Origin: REEB52 sp964626905
GTDB taxonomy: Bacteria; Chlamydiota; Chlamydiia; Chlamydiales; SM23-39
Direction: 5' to 3'
Assembly: GCA_964626905.1 (NCBI GenBank)
Contig: CAZVHA010000006.1
Location: 50,342 to 114,341, forward strand
DNA length: 64,000 bases
Position 1 is the stretch's first letter. Every line of letters starts with the position of its first letter. A program made the position numbers and the translations under genes. Below are positions 43,688 to 51,857 of this stretch, piece after piece. The notes below the pieces were generated by a model. That model was not told the origin of the DNA. It saw only the letters and a program-made list of their open reading frames with translations, and did no database searches.

Positions 43688-44620
43688 ATGGGAATCGTAT
43701 TCGCTCTCATTGCTGGTCTTTTCATGCCGCTGACCAACTTCACCGTCAGAAAGAGCCTCGATGTCGGAGGAAACACGAGGGGCTATTTTGTCTTTCAGAT
43801 GTTTTCGACCCTCATTTGTGCCTACCTTTTTGGCCCCCTTCGAACAGGGGACTATTCCGTCACCCTTCCCGCGGCCCTTTTGGGGTCTATAGCGGGCGTG
43901 ATTTTGTGCGCCATGCTCTTTTCTCTCGGTTCTGCCCTCGAAAAAGGGCCTCCCGGCTTTACTTTTGCCATTTTGAATTCGGCAACTGTTGTCCCGGGGA
44001 TCTTGATGGCCATCCTCTTCGGCGCTACTCTCGGCTACGAGTTTAAATTCGCCCACGCGCTTGGCTCTGCTATCGTCCTTTTTGGCCTTTTTTGGGCGGG
44101 GAAAGGGATGCGGGGTTTAAGCAATCTCAACCGCTGGCTCATTTTTTCAGCCTCGATGTTCCTTTTTCACGTCCTCTTGCTCGCTCTTTATCAATGGCGA
44201 GGGCTCCTTCTCAACCCTCAAAGGCCCGAAAATCTCTTTTCTTTCTTCTCGCTTGAGCAAATGAAGTCGGAGTGTTTCGTCCCCTTCATGTTTCTCACTT
44301 CAGGACTCATTCAGGTTTTCATTTTCTTGCGCAAGGAAATGCGCATGCCAAAACAGGGGGAGATTCTCTACGGTTTTGCCGGTGGAGTATCCAATTTCCT
44401 CGTCACCTTCTTTCTCCTCGCTGCGGCAAGGGCTGCAAGCCCGATCGAAAATGCGCTCATCTATCCGATCTTTTCGGTGGTCGGCATTATTCTGACCAAC
44501 TTTTGGGGGCAAAAATTTTACCAAGAACAGGTCAATTGGCGGGCCTGCCAGCTTTGCGCTTTTGGCCTTATTGTGGGAACGGTCGACTGGAGAGCGGTGG
44601 CTGCGGCGATTGGATTTTAA
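43688..44620 (+). CDS. Ten-TM transporter of the drug/metabolite (EamA/RhaT-like) type
   Basis: 310 residues from the ATG at 43688 (GAGG 8 bp upstream; a GTG 15 bp earlier is possible). About ten hydrophobic helices in two halves, e.g. GIVFALIAGLFMPLTNFTV, AALLGSIAGVILCAMLFSLG, GFAGGVSNFLVTFFLLAAA and ALIYPIFSVVGIILTNFWG. The second-half motif NALIYPIFSVVGIIL resembles EamA/GRP transporters. Substrate unknown; monocistronic. Confidence 0.7.
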   Translation: MGIVFALIAGLFMPLTNFTVRKSLDVGGNTRGYFVFQMFSTLICAYLFGPLRTGDYSVTLPAALLGSIAGVILCAMLFSLGSALEKGPPGFTFAILNSATVVPGILMAILFGATLGYEFKFAHALGSAIVLFGLFWAGKGMRGLSNLNRWLIFSASMFLFHVLLLALYQWRGLLLNPQRPENLFSFFSLEQMKSECFVPFMFLTSGLIQVFIFLRKEMRMPKQGEILYGFAGGVSNFLVTFFLLAAARAASPIENALIYPIFSVVGIILTNFWGQKFYQEQVNWRACQLCAFGLIVGTVDWRAVAAAIGF

Positions 44621-44684
44621 TTTTTTCTCGAATTAAAAAAATCTTTATGACATCATGCTCCGATCTTAACAAGGAGCATCTTGT

Positions 44685-45875
44685 ATGTTGGAAGACACTT
44701 TCCTTGACGATCTGGACCTAGATCGCAAGTTTCATAACCTTTCTGCGACGTTATCACAGTGTTACTCATCGACGTATGGCCTCTTAGCGGGGAGGCTCGT
44801 CGCCCCAATCGATCCCAAAAAATTCGACAACGCATCGACAAAAACGAAAGAGATCGGAATCCGAATCCTCATCGTCCTTGGAGCTATTGCGAGTTTTTGT
44901 TTTGCTGGCATCTATATTTTTGCAATAGGCGCTATCTTGGGCGGTTTAGCAAAAATTTCGAAAAGTCTTGCAGTCCATTTTCAAAAAAATGGAAGAGTCG
45001 ATATTCGAGGAAGTGGTCCGGAGAGGAGAATTACAGATGGCAAAGTGAAAATAATGGAATGGAATATCCGGGGACATAGACAGAAGGACCACTTCCCAGA
45101 AGGGGGAGTGAGCCACTGGAAATCGAGAATAGATCGGATTACTCGAGACATTTTAACCGAAGATCCCGATATCATCGTATTGAATGAGGTATATGACACC
45201 TCTTTGATCGAAAATCTTGTCAGTCGTTTAGGAGCCCGTTATGCCCACTTCTACACTCATTTAGGCGCCGATCACTGGAAAGAGGAAAATGGGTGTGTCG
45301 TAATCACAAAGTGCGCAGTTCATCGTTTCACTCACAAAGACTTTTTAGTGACAGACAAAAAGGTCAAAAGAGGCTTTGAAACGCTAGAAATCAAAACAGG
45401 TCCCGAAGCGACTTCTCCTTGTCTGAGAATCATCGCAACGCAACTATCCCCGGGCAAAGGGGCAACAGAAATGCGAATGGAGCAGCTCGCGCAAATTATC
45501 GATACGTTAGCGAGAGCTACCCTCCCCCTCCCCACCCTTTTTGTCGGAAGTTTGAACGTTAATCGAGAGAGCAAAGAAGAAGAGGCGTTTCTTTCAAACT
45601 ACTTATACAACAGCTATCTAGACGAAGAAGAGACTCATTCCACCCTGCTTGCAAGTCAATGGGCGCCCGTTTTTGATGGACCAGAAGAGCTCTCCGATGA
45701 TTTTATTTCGCTCTTTAAGCGAAATCCCGACGACGATTGCCGCACCTTCCCTGTGCGTGAGAAGGGAATCCGCCTCGTCGATTGCCATCTGGTGGAAAGC
45801 TATGAAAAAGACAACCTTAAAAACGCCCGCTCAGACCACAAGGCACCTGTCCTAGAAGTGGATGGGATTCATTAA
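44685..45875 (+). CDS. Inc-like membrane protein with endonuclease/exonuclease/phosphatase (EEP) fold
   Basis: 396 residues; AAGGAG 9 bp before the ATG. Residues 56-92 form two hydrophobic helices with a tight turn (GIRILIVLGAIASFCFAG, FAIGAILGGLA), the bilobed motif of chlamydial inclusion proteins. Residues about 118-390 follow the EEP order: KVKIMEWNIRGH (Asn), DPDIIVLNEVYD (metal Glu), IIATQLSPG, FVGSLNVNRE and ARSDHKAP (Asp-His). Two positions normally catalytic are changed: THL is TQL and GDxN is GSLN. Likely a host-directed phosphodiesterase, phosphatase or pseudoenzyme anchored in a membrane (inference). Confidence 0.7.
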   Translation: MLEDTFLDDLDLDRKFHNLSATLSQCYSSTYGLLAGRLVAPIDPKKFDNASTKTKEIGIRILIVLGAIASFCFAGIYIFAIGAILGGLAKISKSLAVHFQKNGRVDIRGSGPERRITDGKVKIMEWNIRGHRQKDHFPEGGVSHWKSRIDRITRDILTEDPDIIVLNEVYDTSLIENLVSRLGARYAHFYTHLGADHWKEENGCVVITKCAVHRFTHKDFLVTDKKVKRGFETLEIKTGPEATSPCLRIIATQLSPGKGATEMRMEQLAQIIDTLARATLPLPTLFVGSLNVNRESKEEEAFLSNYLYNSYLDEEETHSTLLASQWAPVFDGPEELSDDFISLFKRNPDDDCRTFPVREKGIRLVDCHLVESYEKDNLKNARSDHKAPVLEVDGIH

Positions 45876-45902
45876 AGATGCAGAGGAAACTCTGCATCTT
45901 TT
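45874..45902. terminator. Bidirectional terminator between convergent genes
   Basis: Perfect 12-bp stem AAAGATGCAGAG (45874-45885) with CTCTGCATCTTT (45890-45901) and a GAAA tetraloop, flanked by A and T runs on both sides. It overlaps the stop of the EEP gene and lies 6 bp before the stop of the minus-strand PP2C-like gene. Confidence 0.8.
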
Positions 45903-45907
45903 AAAGA

Positions 45908-47566
45908 TTAGATTTCTTCCCAACTACCGTCGCTGCCGTTGCTTTTACGGTCATCTTCAATGACCTGTTTTTTTGCCAAATCAATGACTAGGCAAGCAAA
46001 ATCTTGGGCACCTGGGCACGCGGCCACAGATTGAGCGATTGTTCGTGCAGGGTTTAAAAGTTTTTCAGGTCTTGACAGCCATTTTGCAATGGTCGGTGCT
46101 TCGAGGTGAGCAGAGATTGTAGAATTCGCCAAAACAATGCAACTTTTGTCTTCCACTGTGTCATAACGAGTCACCCTTGGAACGGAAGAGCGCTGGTTAC
46201 TGCCGAAACCACAATGCAGGGCCATCTTTGAAGTGCATTGAAGCGAGCCATCGCCGTTTTTCATCATAACTTTGGAAGTCCCCAGACTGCACACCCACAA
46301 TGCCCGATCCACTTCGAGCACTATCACCGCTGAACATCCCGGATCATTTTCTCCCTCTTGGCGCAAGAAGGATGAATGGAGCTGTTCAAAGGCAGCAGTA
46401 ATCCCTTCAAATATCCCGCATAGGCTCAACTCCTTTAAATTCTCTTTCAAAGCGTCTCCCAAATGGGCTTTTAAAAACCCAGCTGCTTTGGAGTTTTTAT
46501 TCGGATCGAACATTCCAATGCAGGTACAGTTCTGATCGCCATTGAAAGTAAATTCTTCCCAGAGATATTCAACTGATTTTTTCGAACTTTGACATGTGTT
46601 GATTGCGTACTTTCCTATGACACCCCCATCTTGTATTATATCCTTAAAAAGAGATACATCTACAAAATGGATTTCTGTTTTCTCATGATTTACTTCCGAA
46701 TTAGCCTGTGTGCTTTCACAATTCAGTAATTCACGCACCTCATCTTCAGTTAATTTCAATAATTTTGCTATGGGAGCAGTGCTATGAATCCCTTCAACAG
46801 GGAGAGATTCTGCATCGGAAGAATCGGGATCACAGACGTCAAAAGGAGAATGATCTAGAGGGGAGATATCTGCGTCATTGAGATTTCTAGGGGGTGTCAA
46901 AATTTGGTAATCGTCTGCTGAGGTGTGCCCCGATTCGTCAGAAAGAGGGATCACCTTCCTGCATAGCTCGCTTGATCTGTCGAGGCTAGCACTGATTGCT
47001 TCAAAGGTTTGAGCTATGGACGCATTTTCTTCATCTGTGTCAAATGGCGTGCCTATGACACTGTTACCCCTTTGAGCACTTGATGGTGTGGAGGGTGTAT
47101 TGGACCTGCTAGAATCGGCTTCATAGAAGCGGTCTATTTCCAGATCCGGTAGCGAATTTCGACATCGCTTACCTTGGGATTCATCGCGAGTTGCCTTGGG
47201 ATTTTGAGAGGGCATTTCGATTTTTACTTTAGGCAATTTCGCTTTTTCGGAAGTCTTTGAGTCTAGAACTTTTCTGTTCCATAGAGCTTGGAATGAATAC
47301 AAACTCCCCTTTAGGGCCGATTTTGACCACTCCAAATTTTGCCCATTTTCAAGCACTTTCACTTTCGAAAAGAGAGTGTGAACAGCGCTAAAAGCATAGG
47401 TGATCATTCTGCAGAGCCATTCTGCATGCAAAAGGGCGAGGACGGCGATTGTGACCACCCTTCCGACGACCTCCCTCATGACAAAACTCGAATGATGCTG
47501 GTGAAAGTCCTGTTGATATCTCAACAGTCTCTGAGTGAAACTGGAGTCCGAAGTATTGGCAATCAT
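45908..47566 (-). CDS. Membrane protein with degenerate PP2C (pseudophosphatase) domain
   Basis: 552 residues; AGGAGGGG precedes the ATG. A hydrophobic segment at about 33-60 (VVGRVVTIAVLALLHAEWL), a long Ser/Pro/Asp-rich disordered stretch (about 110-270), then a PP2C-shaped domain (about 300-545). GMFDPNKNSKAAGFLKAHLG aligns with VFDGHGG-AAxF, GCSAVIVLE with GSTA, WVCSLGTSKVM with ANVGDSR, SCIVLANSTI with LILASDG, and AQDFACLVID with DNITV. The metal-binding Asp of SDG and the GHGG loop are lost, so catalysis is doubtful. Convergent with the EEP gene; both look host-directed. Confidence 0.65.
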   Translation of the reverse strand: MIANTSDSSFTQRLLRYQQDFHQHHSSFVMREVVGRVVTIAVLALLHAEWLCRMITYAFSAVHTLFSKVKVLENGQNLEWSKSALKGSLYSFQALWNRKVLDSKTSEKAKLPKVKIEMPSQNPKATRDESQGKRCRNSLPDLEIDRFYEADSSRSNTPSTPSSAQRGNSVIGTPFDTDEENASIAQTFEAISASLDRSSELCRKVIPLSDESGHTSADDYQILTPPRNLNDADISPLDHSPFDVCDPDSSDAESLPVEGIHSTAPIAKLLKLTEDEVRELLNCESTQANSEVNHEKTEIHFVDVSLFKDIIQDGGVIGKYAINTCQSSKKSVEYLWEEFTFNGDQNCTCIGMFDPNKNSKAAGFLKAHLGDALKENLKELSLCGIFEGITAAFEQLHSSFLRQEGENDPGCSAVIVLEVDRALWVCSLGTSKVMMKNGDGSLQCTSKMALHCGFGSNQRSSVPRVTRYDTVEDKSCIVLANSTISAHLEAPTIAKWLSRPEKLLNPARTIAQSVAACPGAQDFACLVIDLAKKQVIEDDRKSNGSDGSWEEI

Positions 47567-47639
47567 AAACCCCTCCTAAAAAGGTGAGGGGCGGATTGTA
47601 CATGCAAAAGAATTTTTTGAAAATAAAAAAACCATACAT

Positions 47640-47668
47640 TTGACAAATTTATCGAGGACATTTCATAG
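47640..47668 (+). promoter_or_regulatory. Putative promoter of the OM barrel gene at 47690
   Basis: TTGACA (47640-47645, full consensus), a 17-bp spacer and TCATAG (47663-47668), a weak -10. The leader would be about 15 nt. Confidence 0.4.
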
Positions 47669-47689
47669 TTGCTGTTATAGGTTTTTGAG

Positions 47690-48370
47690 ATGATCAAGGT
47701 ATTTTTCTTCATCCTCTGTTTCAGTTTTCCCCTTTTATCAGAAGAGATCGGTAGTCAGTTATGGCAAGAACAAGAGGAGTCAATTGAACCGCAAAAAGAG
47801 ATCGCTTTTGATTTGGATCCCTGGAAAGATCCAGAAAAGAGGTGGTATTTCGATCTAAAACCGGGGTATTATTACCTTGCTGATCCCGACATGAGAAAGT
47901 TCTTTGATGATGGGGGATTTACTATTCGGGGTGAGTTTGGTTACAAATTTTACAAACCACTCATGGTTTGGGTTGATGCTGGATACTTTCAAAAGGAAGG
48001 GTATGCGATTGGCGGCAATCACAAACTCGATCTCAAATTGGCGACGATCACTTTAGGGCTTAAAGGGATCCACTACTTCAACTCCTACGTGGCGGTCTAT
48101 GGGGGCTTGGGCCCAAGGATCTTTATGATGCTGCTCCATAATGACTCTCCTTTTGTCAGAAGCGAGGACAATGAGGTTGGGATTGGGGGTGGATTTGATG
48201 CCGGTTTTTGGGTTTTCCCCATTCCGCAGTGTCCCGATTTTTTCTTCGATGCTTTTGCCGATTATTCTTGGAAAAACATGAGCATTGCTCCCGACGAGAT
48301 CAGCAGTGCCGATTCCGATGTCGACGTGAGTGGACTCAGTGTTGGCCTTGGCCTTGGTGTCCGATTTTAG
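47690..48370 (+). CDS. Small outer-membrane beta-barrel protein
   Basis: 226 residues with signal peptide MIKVFFFILCFSFPLLSEE. After an acidic linker come about eight amphipathic strands (WYFDLKPGYYYL, GFTIRGEFGYKFYKPLMVWV, ITLGLKGIHYFN, YVAVYGGLGPRIFM, GIGGGFDAGFWVFP) and the terminal SVGLGLGVRF. Size and ending suit an OmpA- or OmpW-like eight-stranded barrel. Function unknown. It overlaps the convergent gene by 4 bp. Confidence 0.7.
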   Translation: MIKVFFFILCFSFPLLSEEIGSQLWQEQEESIEPQKEIAFDLDPWKDPEKRWYFDLKPGYYYLADPDMRKFFDDGGFTIRGEFGYKFYKPLMVWVDAGYFQKEGYAIGGNHKLDLKLATITLGLKGIHYFNSYVAVYGGLGPRIFMMLLHNDSPFVRSEDNEVGIGGGFDAGFWVFPIPQCPDFFFDAFADYSWKNMSIAPDEISSADSDVDVSGLSVGLGLGVRF

Positions 48371-50263
48371 GGGACCACCACAATTGTCATTGGCGTGCTC
48401 TCTTGTCCTCTTTCGTCAATCGATGTGATCAGATAGGTGTCTCCCTTTTTAGGGATTCTCTGATGATCTTCGTAGTAGGGTGCTTTCGTGGTCGCGATGA
48501 GCGAAGAGAGATTTCCCCGATACACATTAAAATGATCAACCCCTGCTGGCGAATCCCACGAAAGAACGTTGATCAGATCGATATGAGCAGGAAATCTGTG
48601 TGCGATCTGTTTTCCTTTGACAATGCCCTGGAATACAGTTGCTGGAATGACAACGGGAGGAAGTGGCCCCTCACTGGGGAGTCCAACGCCCATGCTCGCG
48701 ATGATCTGTTGCACTCCTGTCTCTTTGATTGGCGGCGCTTCTGCAATGTTAGTTGGTTGCACTTCTATTTCTTTGATTGGCGGCGCTTCTGCAATGTTAG
48801 TTGGTTGCACTTCTATTTCTTTGANNNNNNNNNNNNNNNNNNNNNNNNNNNNNNNNNNNNNNNNNNNNNNNNNNNNNNNNNNNNNNNNNNNNNNNNNNNN
48901 NNNNNNNNNNNNNNNNNNNNNNNNTTGGCTGAACTACCGTCTCTTTGTAGGGTTGCGCTCTTGAAATCTTGATCTGTTGTGCTCCTGTTTTTTGGGGATC
49001 TTCCGGCCAAATCGCAAGGATATTGCCATTCGCATTCAAAGTGACGCAAATGTCGTATCCGGGATTTTCCCCTCCTGCATTGGCAGAAGGAGATGAGAGG
49101 GTTTTTATTGAACTCCAAGTTCCCATGGAATACCCAGCTCCCTGGATCATTATGTGGGTTCCATTCCACTCTTTCCAAAGGGCGACTCCATCGCCGTGTT
49201 CATTCATTGCAAAAATCGGATATCCGGCGGCATGAACACTCGAGGGGCTTGGCGCTGAAATATCAGTGGGCATAGACCAGGCGGTAGCGCCTTTTGTCAA
49301 TGTCGCTGCAGAGATAAACTTGTGCATAGCGTTGATTCGCTCGAAAACGACAACGGCTCCCCCCTTCGCATCGACGCCAATCGAGGGTCTTTCGGCGATA
49401 CAATCTGCATGAGAAAAAAGAGCGCGGGTCTCTTGAGGTTGATTTTCTACCATTCTCTTTGAAAAAATAGCCCCGTTTTGACTCCAAACGATGAGAGAAT
49501 CCCCGTTTTCATCGATGCTGCAGGTAGGTGTTTTTGCCTCCCCAGTTGCGATTCCCATGGGACTTCCCCAAGTTTTTCCGTTAAAATGGGCTGCCAAAAT
49601 CTCTTCATGCCACTCTTGCCATACGGCCAGGGCTCTTCCCGACCGGTTGAGAGTGAGCGATTGAGACGGAATCAGAACGGCTTCTCTTTTTCCAGATGAG
49701 ACCATTCCGAGACTTACCCAGGGCATTCCCAGCGGCTTAAAGGCGCTGAAAACGGCCGCTTTCCTCTCAATGCGTTCGAGCCAAATGAGAAGGGCATTCC
49801 CCTCGCCATCAATGGCAATTTGGGGAAATGTCTGCTCGGTTTTGGAAGAGGAGATCACATCTGCAGGCTTTGAAAGAGCGGGGATCCAAACTCCTTCTCG
49901 CGTGAGCTGCCGACAGCGGATTTGGGTAGGAAAGCCCTCTTCCCAAACAAAAATTGCGCCCCCATCCTGATCCATTGAGGCTTGAGAGTGAGTAGCGCTT
50001 CCTCCGCCCGAGATTTTAATCCCCCCCGTCCAAATTCTTTGGTCGTGGTTATAAACGGATGCCCAAATATTTTCGCTGGCTCTCCCCCCTACCGTCCGAC
50101 TCCATGTTCCAACGGCATTTCCCTTCGGATCCATCGCGATATATGCGTTGGTGTCTGTATCGCCGAGAGGCGGATTGCTGTCGAGGCTTACGGCTGGACT
50201 GCCCCAGGTCAAGTTGTACGCCGCAAAAAGTCGCAACGAGCAGAAGAAAACGAGCTGCCACAT
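48367..50263 (-). CDS. Secreted propeller-like repeat protein with 16-residue tandem repeats and an FN3 domain (spans an assembly gap)
   Basis: Start at 50263 with GGAGGT upstream and a signal peptide (MWQLVFFCSLRLFAAYN). The N-terminal about 420 residues hold eight blades of about 50 residues with the signature (I/L)xxDxxGNAxxxW: AMDPKGNAVGTW, SMDQDGGAIFVW, AIDGEGNALLIW, TLNRSGRALAVW, SIDENGDSLIVW, GVDAKGGAVVVF, AMNEHGDGVALW, TLNANGNILAIW. Then come 16-residue repeats (VQPTNIAEAPPIKEIE) interrupted by 100 N, and a C-terminal fibronectin III-like domain (NVLSWDSPAGVDHFNVYRG). The frames either side of the gap differ because the N count is a placeholder. True length unknown. Probably a surface or secreted adhesin. 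Confidence 0.7.
48731..48824. repeat. 48-bp tandem repeat running into the assembly gap
   Basis: Two copies (48731-48778, and 48779 to the gap) of a unit starting GGCGGCGCTTCTGCAATGTT are identical as far as sequence is available. Diverged partial units lie before 48731 and after 48924 (TTGGCTGAACTACCGTCTCT). Codes for VQPTNIAEAPPIKEIE on the minus strand. Confidence 0.9.
48825..48924. other. Assembly gap (100 N)
   Basis: Exactly 100 N, the conventional placeholder for a gap of unknown size, placed within the 48-bp tandem array; the repeat probably prevented assembly. Confidence 0.98.
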
Positions 50264-50314
50264 GATCTACCTCCATCAAGAGAAGGTGATCATAGTTTTT
50301 TTATTCCTCTTGAG

Positions 50315-51529
50315 TCAAGGCACATTTGCAAACCTTTTTTTGAAGAGGGCGGGGAGCAAAGCGGCGCTGGAAATAAAGAGCAAAGCGGCAACAAGAATGC
50401 AATTCATGCTCGGAATTCCCGATAGAATTAAAGAGGCGACCAGCTGACAGCTCCCGTTGGTCGCCCCTACGAGAGAAAAGAGCTTCCCTTGGTTTTGTTC
50501 GCTCATGTGTCCCGAGAGGATTGCCTGGTAGGCGGGATAAATCCACGCCTCTGTGATTGCGGGAATAGCCAGATAGGTCCAAAGTTCTAAAATTCGATCT
50601 GAGTGATAGAGGAGAAATAAAGTGGAGGAGCTAAGGAGCAAAATCCAAAATAACAGGCTCCTTTCTTTATAGCGGTGCAAGATCCAGGCGGTTCCGAGGA
50701 TGCCGACAATGGTCAAAACGAGGCTAAAATAGCCGCTGTGGATTGCCACTCTTCCACTAAAAAAGGGGAGGTGATCTGCGAGGAAATTGGACAAAGAGAC
50801 GATAAGCAGATACCAACCGATGAGATTGAAAAAGAAAATAGAGACCGGCTTTTCTCTCCAGGTCACATTGAAGGTATCTCCAACACAATGGAAAAATTTC
50901 ATCACATCCATCCGTCGATTTTGCGGCTCATAAGTATCGATATAGAACCACTTTGTAAAAAGGAGGGAAAAGAGATAGATGGTGGCAGCGAGAAGGCTGG
51001 GCCAAATATATCCCCCGTAGAGAATGTAGGGCTCTTCTAAAAGCCACCCGCCCATAAAGGGCCCTATGATCCAGGCCAGCCCTCCGATCACCGAGAAAAA
51101 GGCGAGTTTCTGCCCCTTCGTCCCCTCTTGCATTTCGACGATGGCTATCTGCGCCATCCCCTGCTTGCCAGAGAAAAAGCCAACGAGGAGCTGAGTAATC
51201 AAAAAGAGGGCAAAGTTGCCTGCCCAAAGAGAATAGGCCGAAAGGAGCATGCTGAAAATCGACCCCCAAAATCCCCAAATCAGCATCTTTTTCCTCCCCA
51301 CCCATTCAGATAGGTCGCCTAAAATCGGCGAGCCGATGAGTTCGCCAATCGGAAAAGCGGCAAAAGCGCATCCGAGGGAAATTTGGGGTGCCCAAAAAAG
51401 ATTCTTAAAGGGCGACGACTCGTTATCGATATAAACTGCGAGAAATGCAATGGCGACCCCCCAGCTTAAGTAGTCTGCAAAGTAGGCGAGGTAGAGGGAG
51501 AAGAGGGATCTCTTATATCCTTTTTTCAT
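50315..51529 (-). CDS. MFS transporter (TetA/multidrug-like)
   Basis: 404 residues with twelve hydrophobic helices. Motif A between TM2 and TM3 is GDLSEWVGRKKML, close to GxLaDrxGRkxxl, and the TM5 region reads GLAWIIGPFMGGWLL, typical of drug:H+ antiporters. Starts MKKGYKRSLFSLYLAYFADYL. Environmental chlamydiae carry many MFS carriers; the substrate cannot be inferred. 51 bp upstream of the propeller gene on the same strand. Confidence 0.8.
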   Translation of the reverse strand: MKKGYKRSLFSLYLAYFADYLSWGVAIAFLAVYIDNESSPFKNLFWAPQISLGCAFAAFPIGELIGSPILGDLSEWVGRKKMLIWGFWGSIFSMLLSAYSLWAGNFALFLITQLLVGFFSGKQGMAQIAIVEMQEGTKGQKLAFFSVIGGLAWIIGPFMGGWLLEEPYILYGGYIWPSLLAATIYLFSLLFTKWFYIDTYEPQNRRMDVMKFFHCVGDTFNVTWREKPVSIFFFNLIGWYLLIVSLSNFLADHLPFFSGRVAIHSGYFSLVLTIVGILGTAWILHRYKERSLLFWILLLSSSTLFLLYHSDRILELWTYLAIPAITEAWIYPAYQAILSGHMSEQNQGKLFSLVGATNGSCQLVASLILSGIPSMNCILVAALLFISSAALLPALFKKRFANVP

Positions 51530-51594
51530 GCACCATGAATGTTAAGGAATACCAAGCTTATGATTTATGTCGATATTAAAAAAAGGGGAATTTT

Positions 51595-51852
51595 ATACCG
51601 AGAGTGATTCAAGCATCGGAAGATGGCAAGGAGGCGCCCTCAATTTAAGCCAGGCTTTAGCCGATGCCGAAGGCCCTCCGGGGTCCTCGAAAACGCATCG
51701 TTTTTGGGGTGAGGCCGTTGCAGCCCAACCTAAAAGGTTGGGCGATGGGGTCCCCGAAGACGCATCGTCTTTGGGGTGGGGTACAGGCGGGTCTTAAATT
51801 GAATGGCTGCCCGACGCAGCCAGAACCGATTCTTGAATCACGAGCGGTATAG
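51595..51852. repeat. 258-bp inverted-repeat element with internal hairpins
   Basis: Outer arms (TATACCG...GTGATTCAAG...ATCGG at 51595-51621; its complement at 51826-51852) match at most positions. An inner pair TCAATTTAAG / CTTAAATTGA lies at 51640-51649 and 51793-51802. Between them are two related hairpins, each with ACGCATCGT at the loop (51685-51713, 51750-51778), the first matching the core of the 83-bp elements, plus CCCAACC/GGTTGGG. It occupies almost the whole 328-bp spacer 51530-51857. Short reading frames inside it are not credible genes. Confidence 0.65.
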
Positions 51853-51857
51853 AAGTG

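Noticed and set aside
43664..44056. 130-codon minus-strand frame overlapping the transporter start
   Set aside because: Highly charged low-complexity reverse translation of a membrane protein; no start signal.
48731..48824. CRISPR array
   Set aside because: Repeats are contiguous 48-bp coding units without spacers.
51567..51852. Short plus-strand frames of 60-76 codons in the MFS-TPR spacer
   Set aside because: They are made almost entirely of the inverted-repeat element and have no plausible ribosome site.
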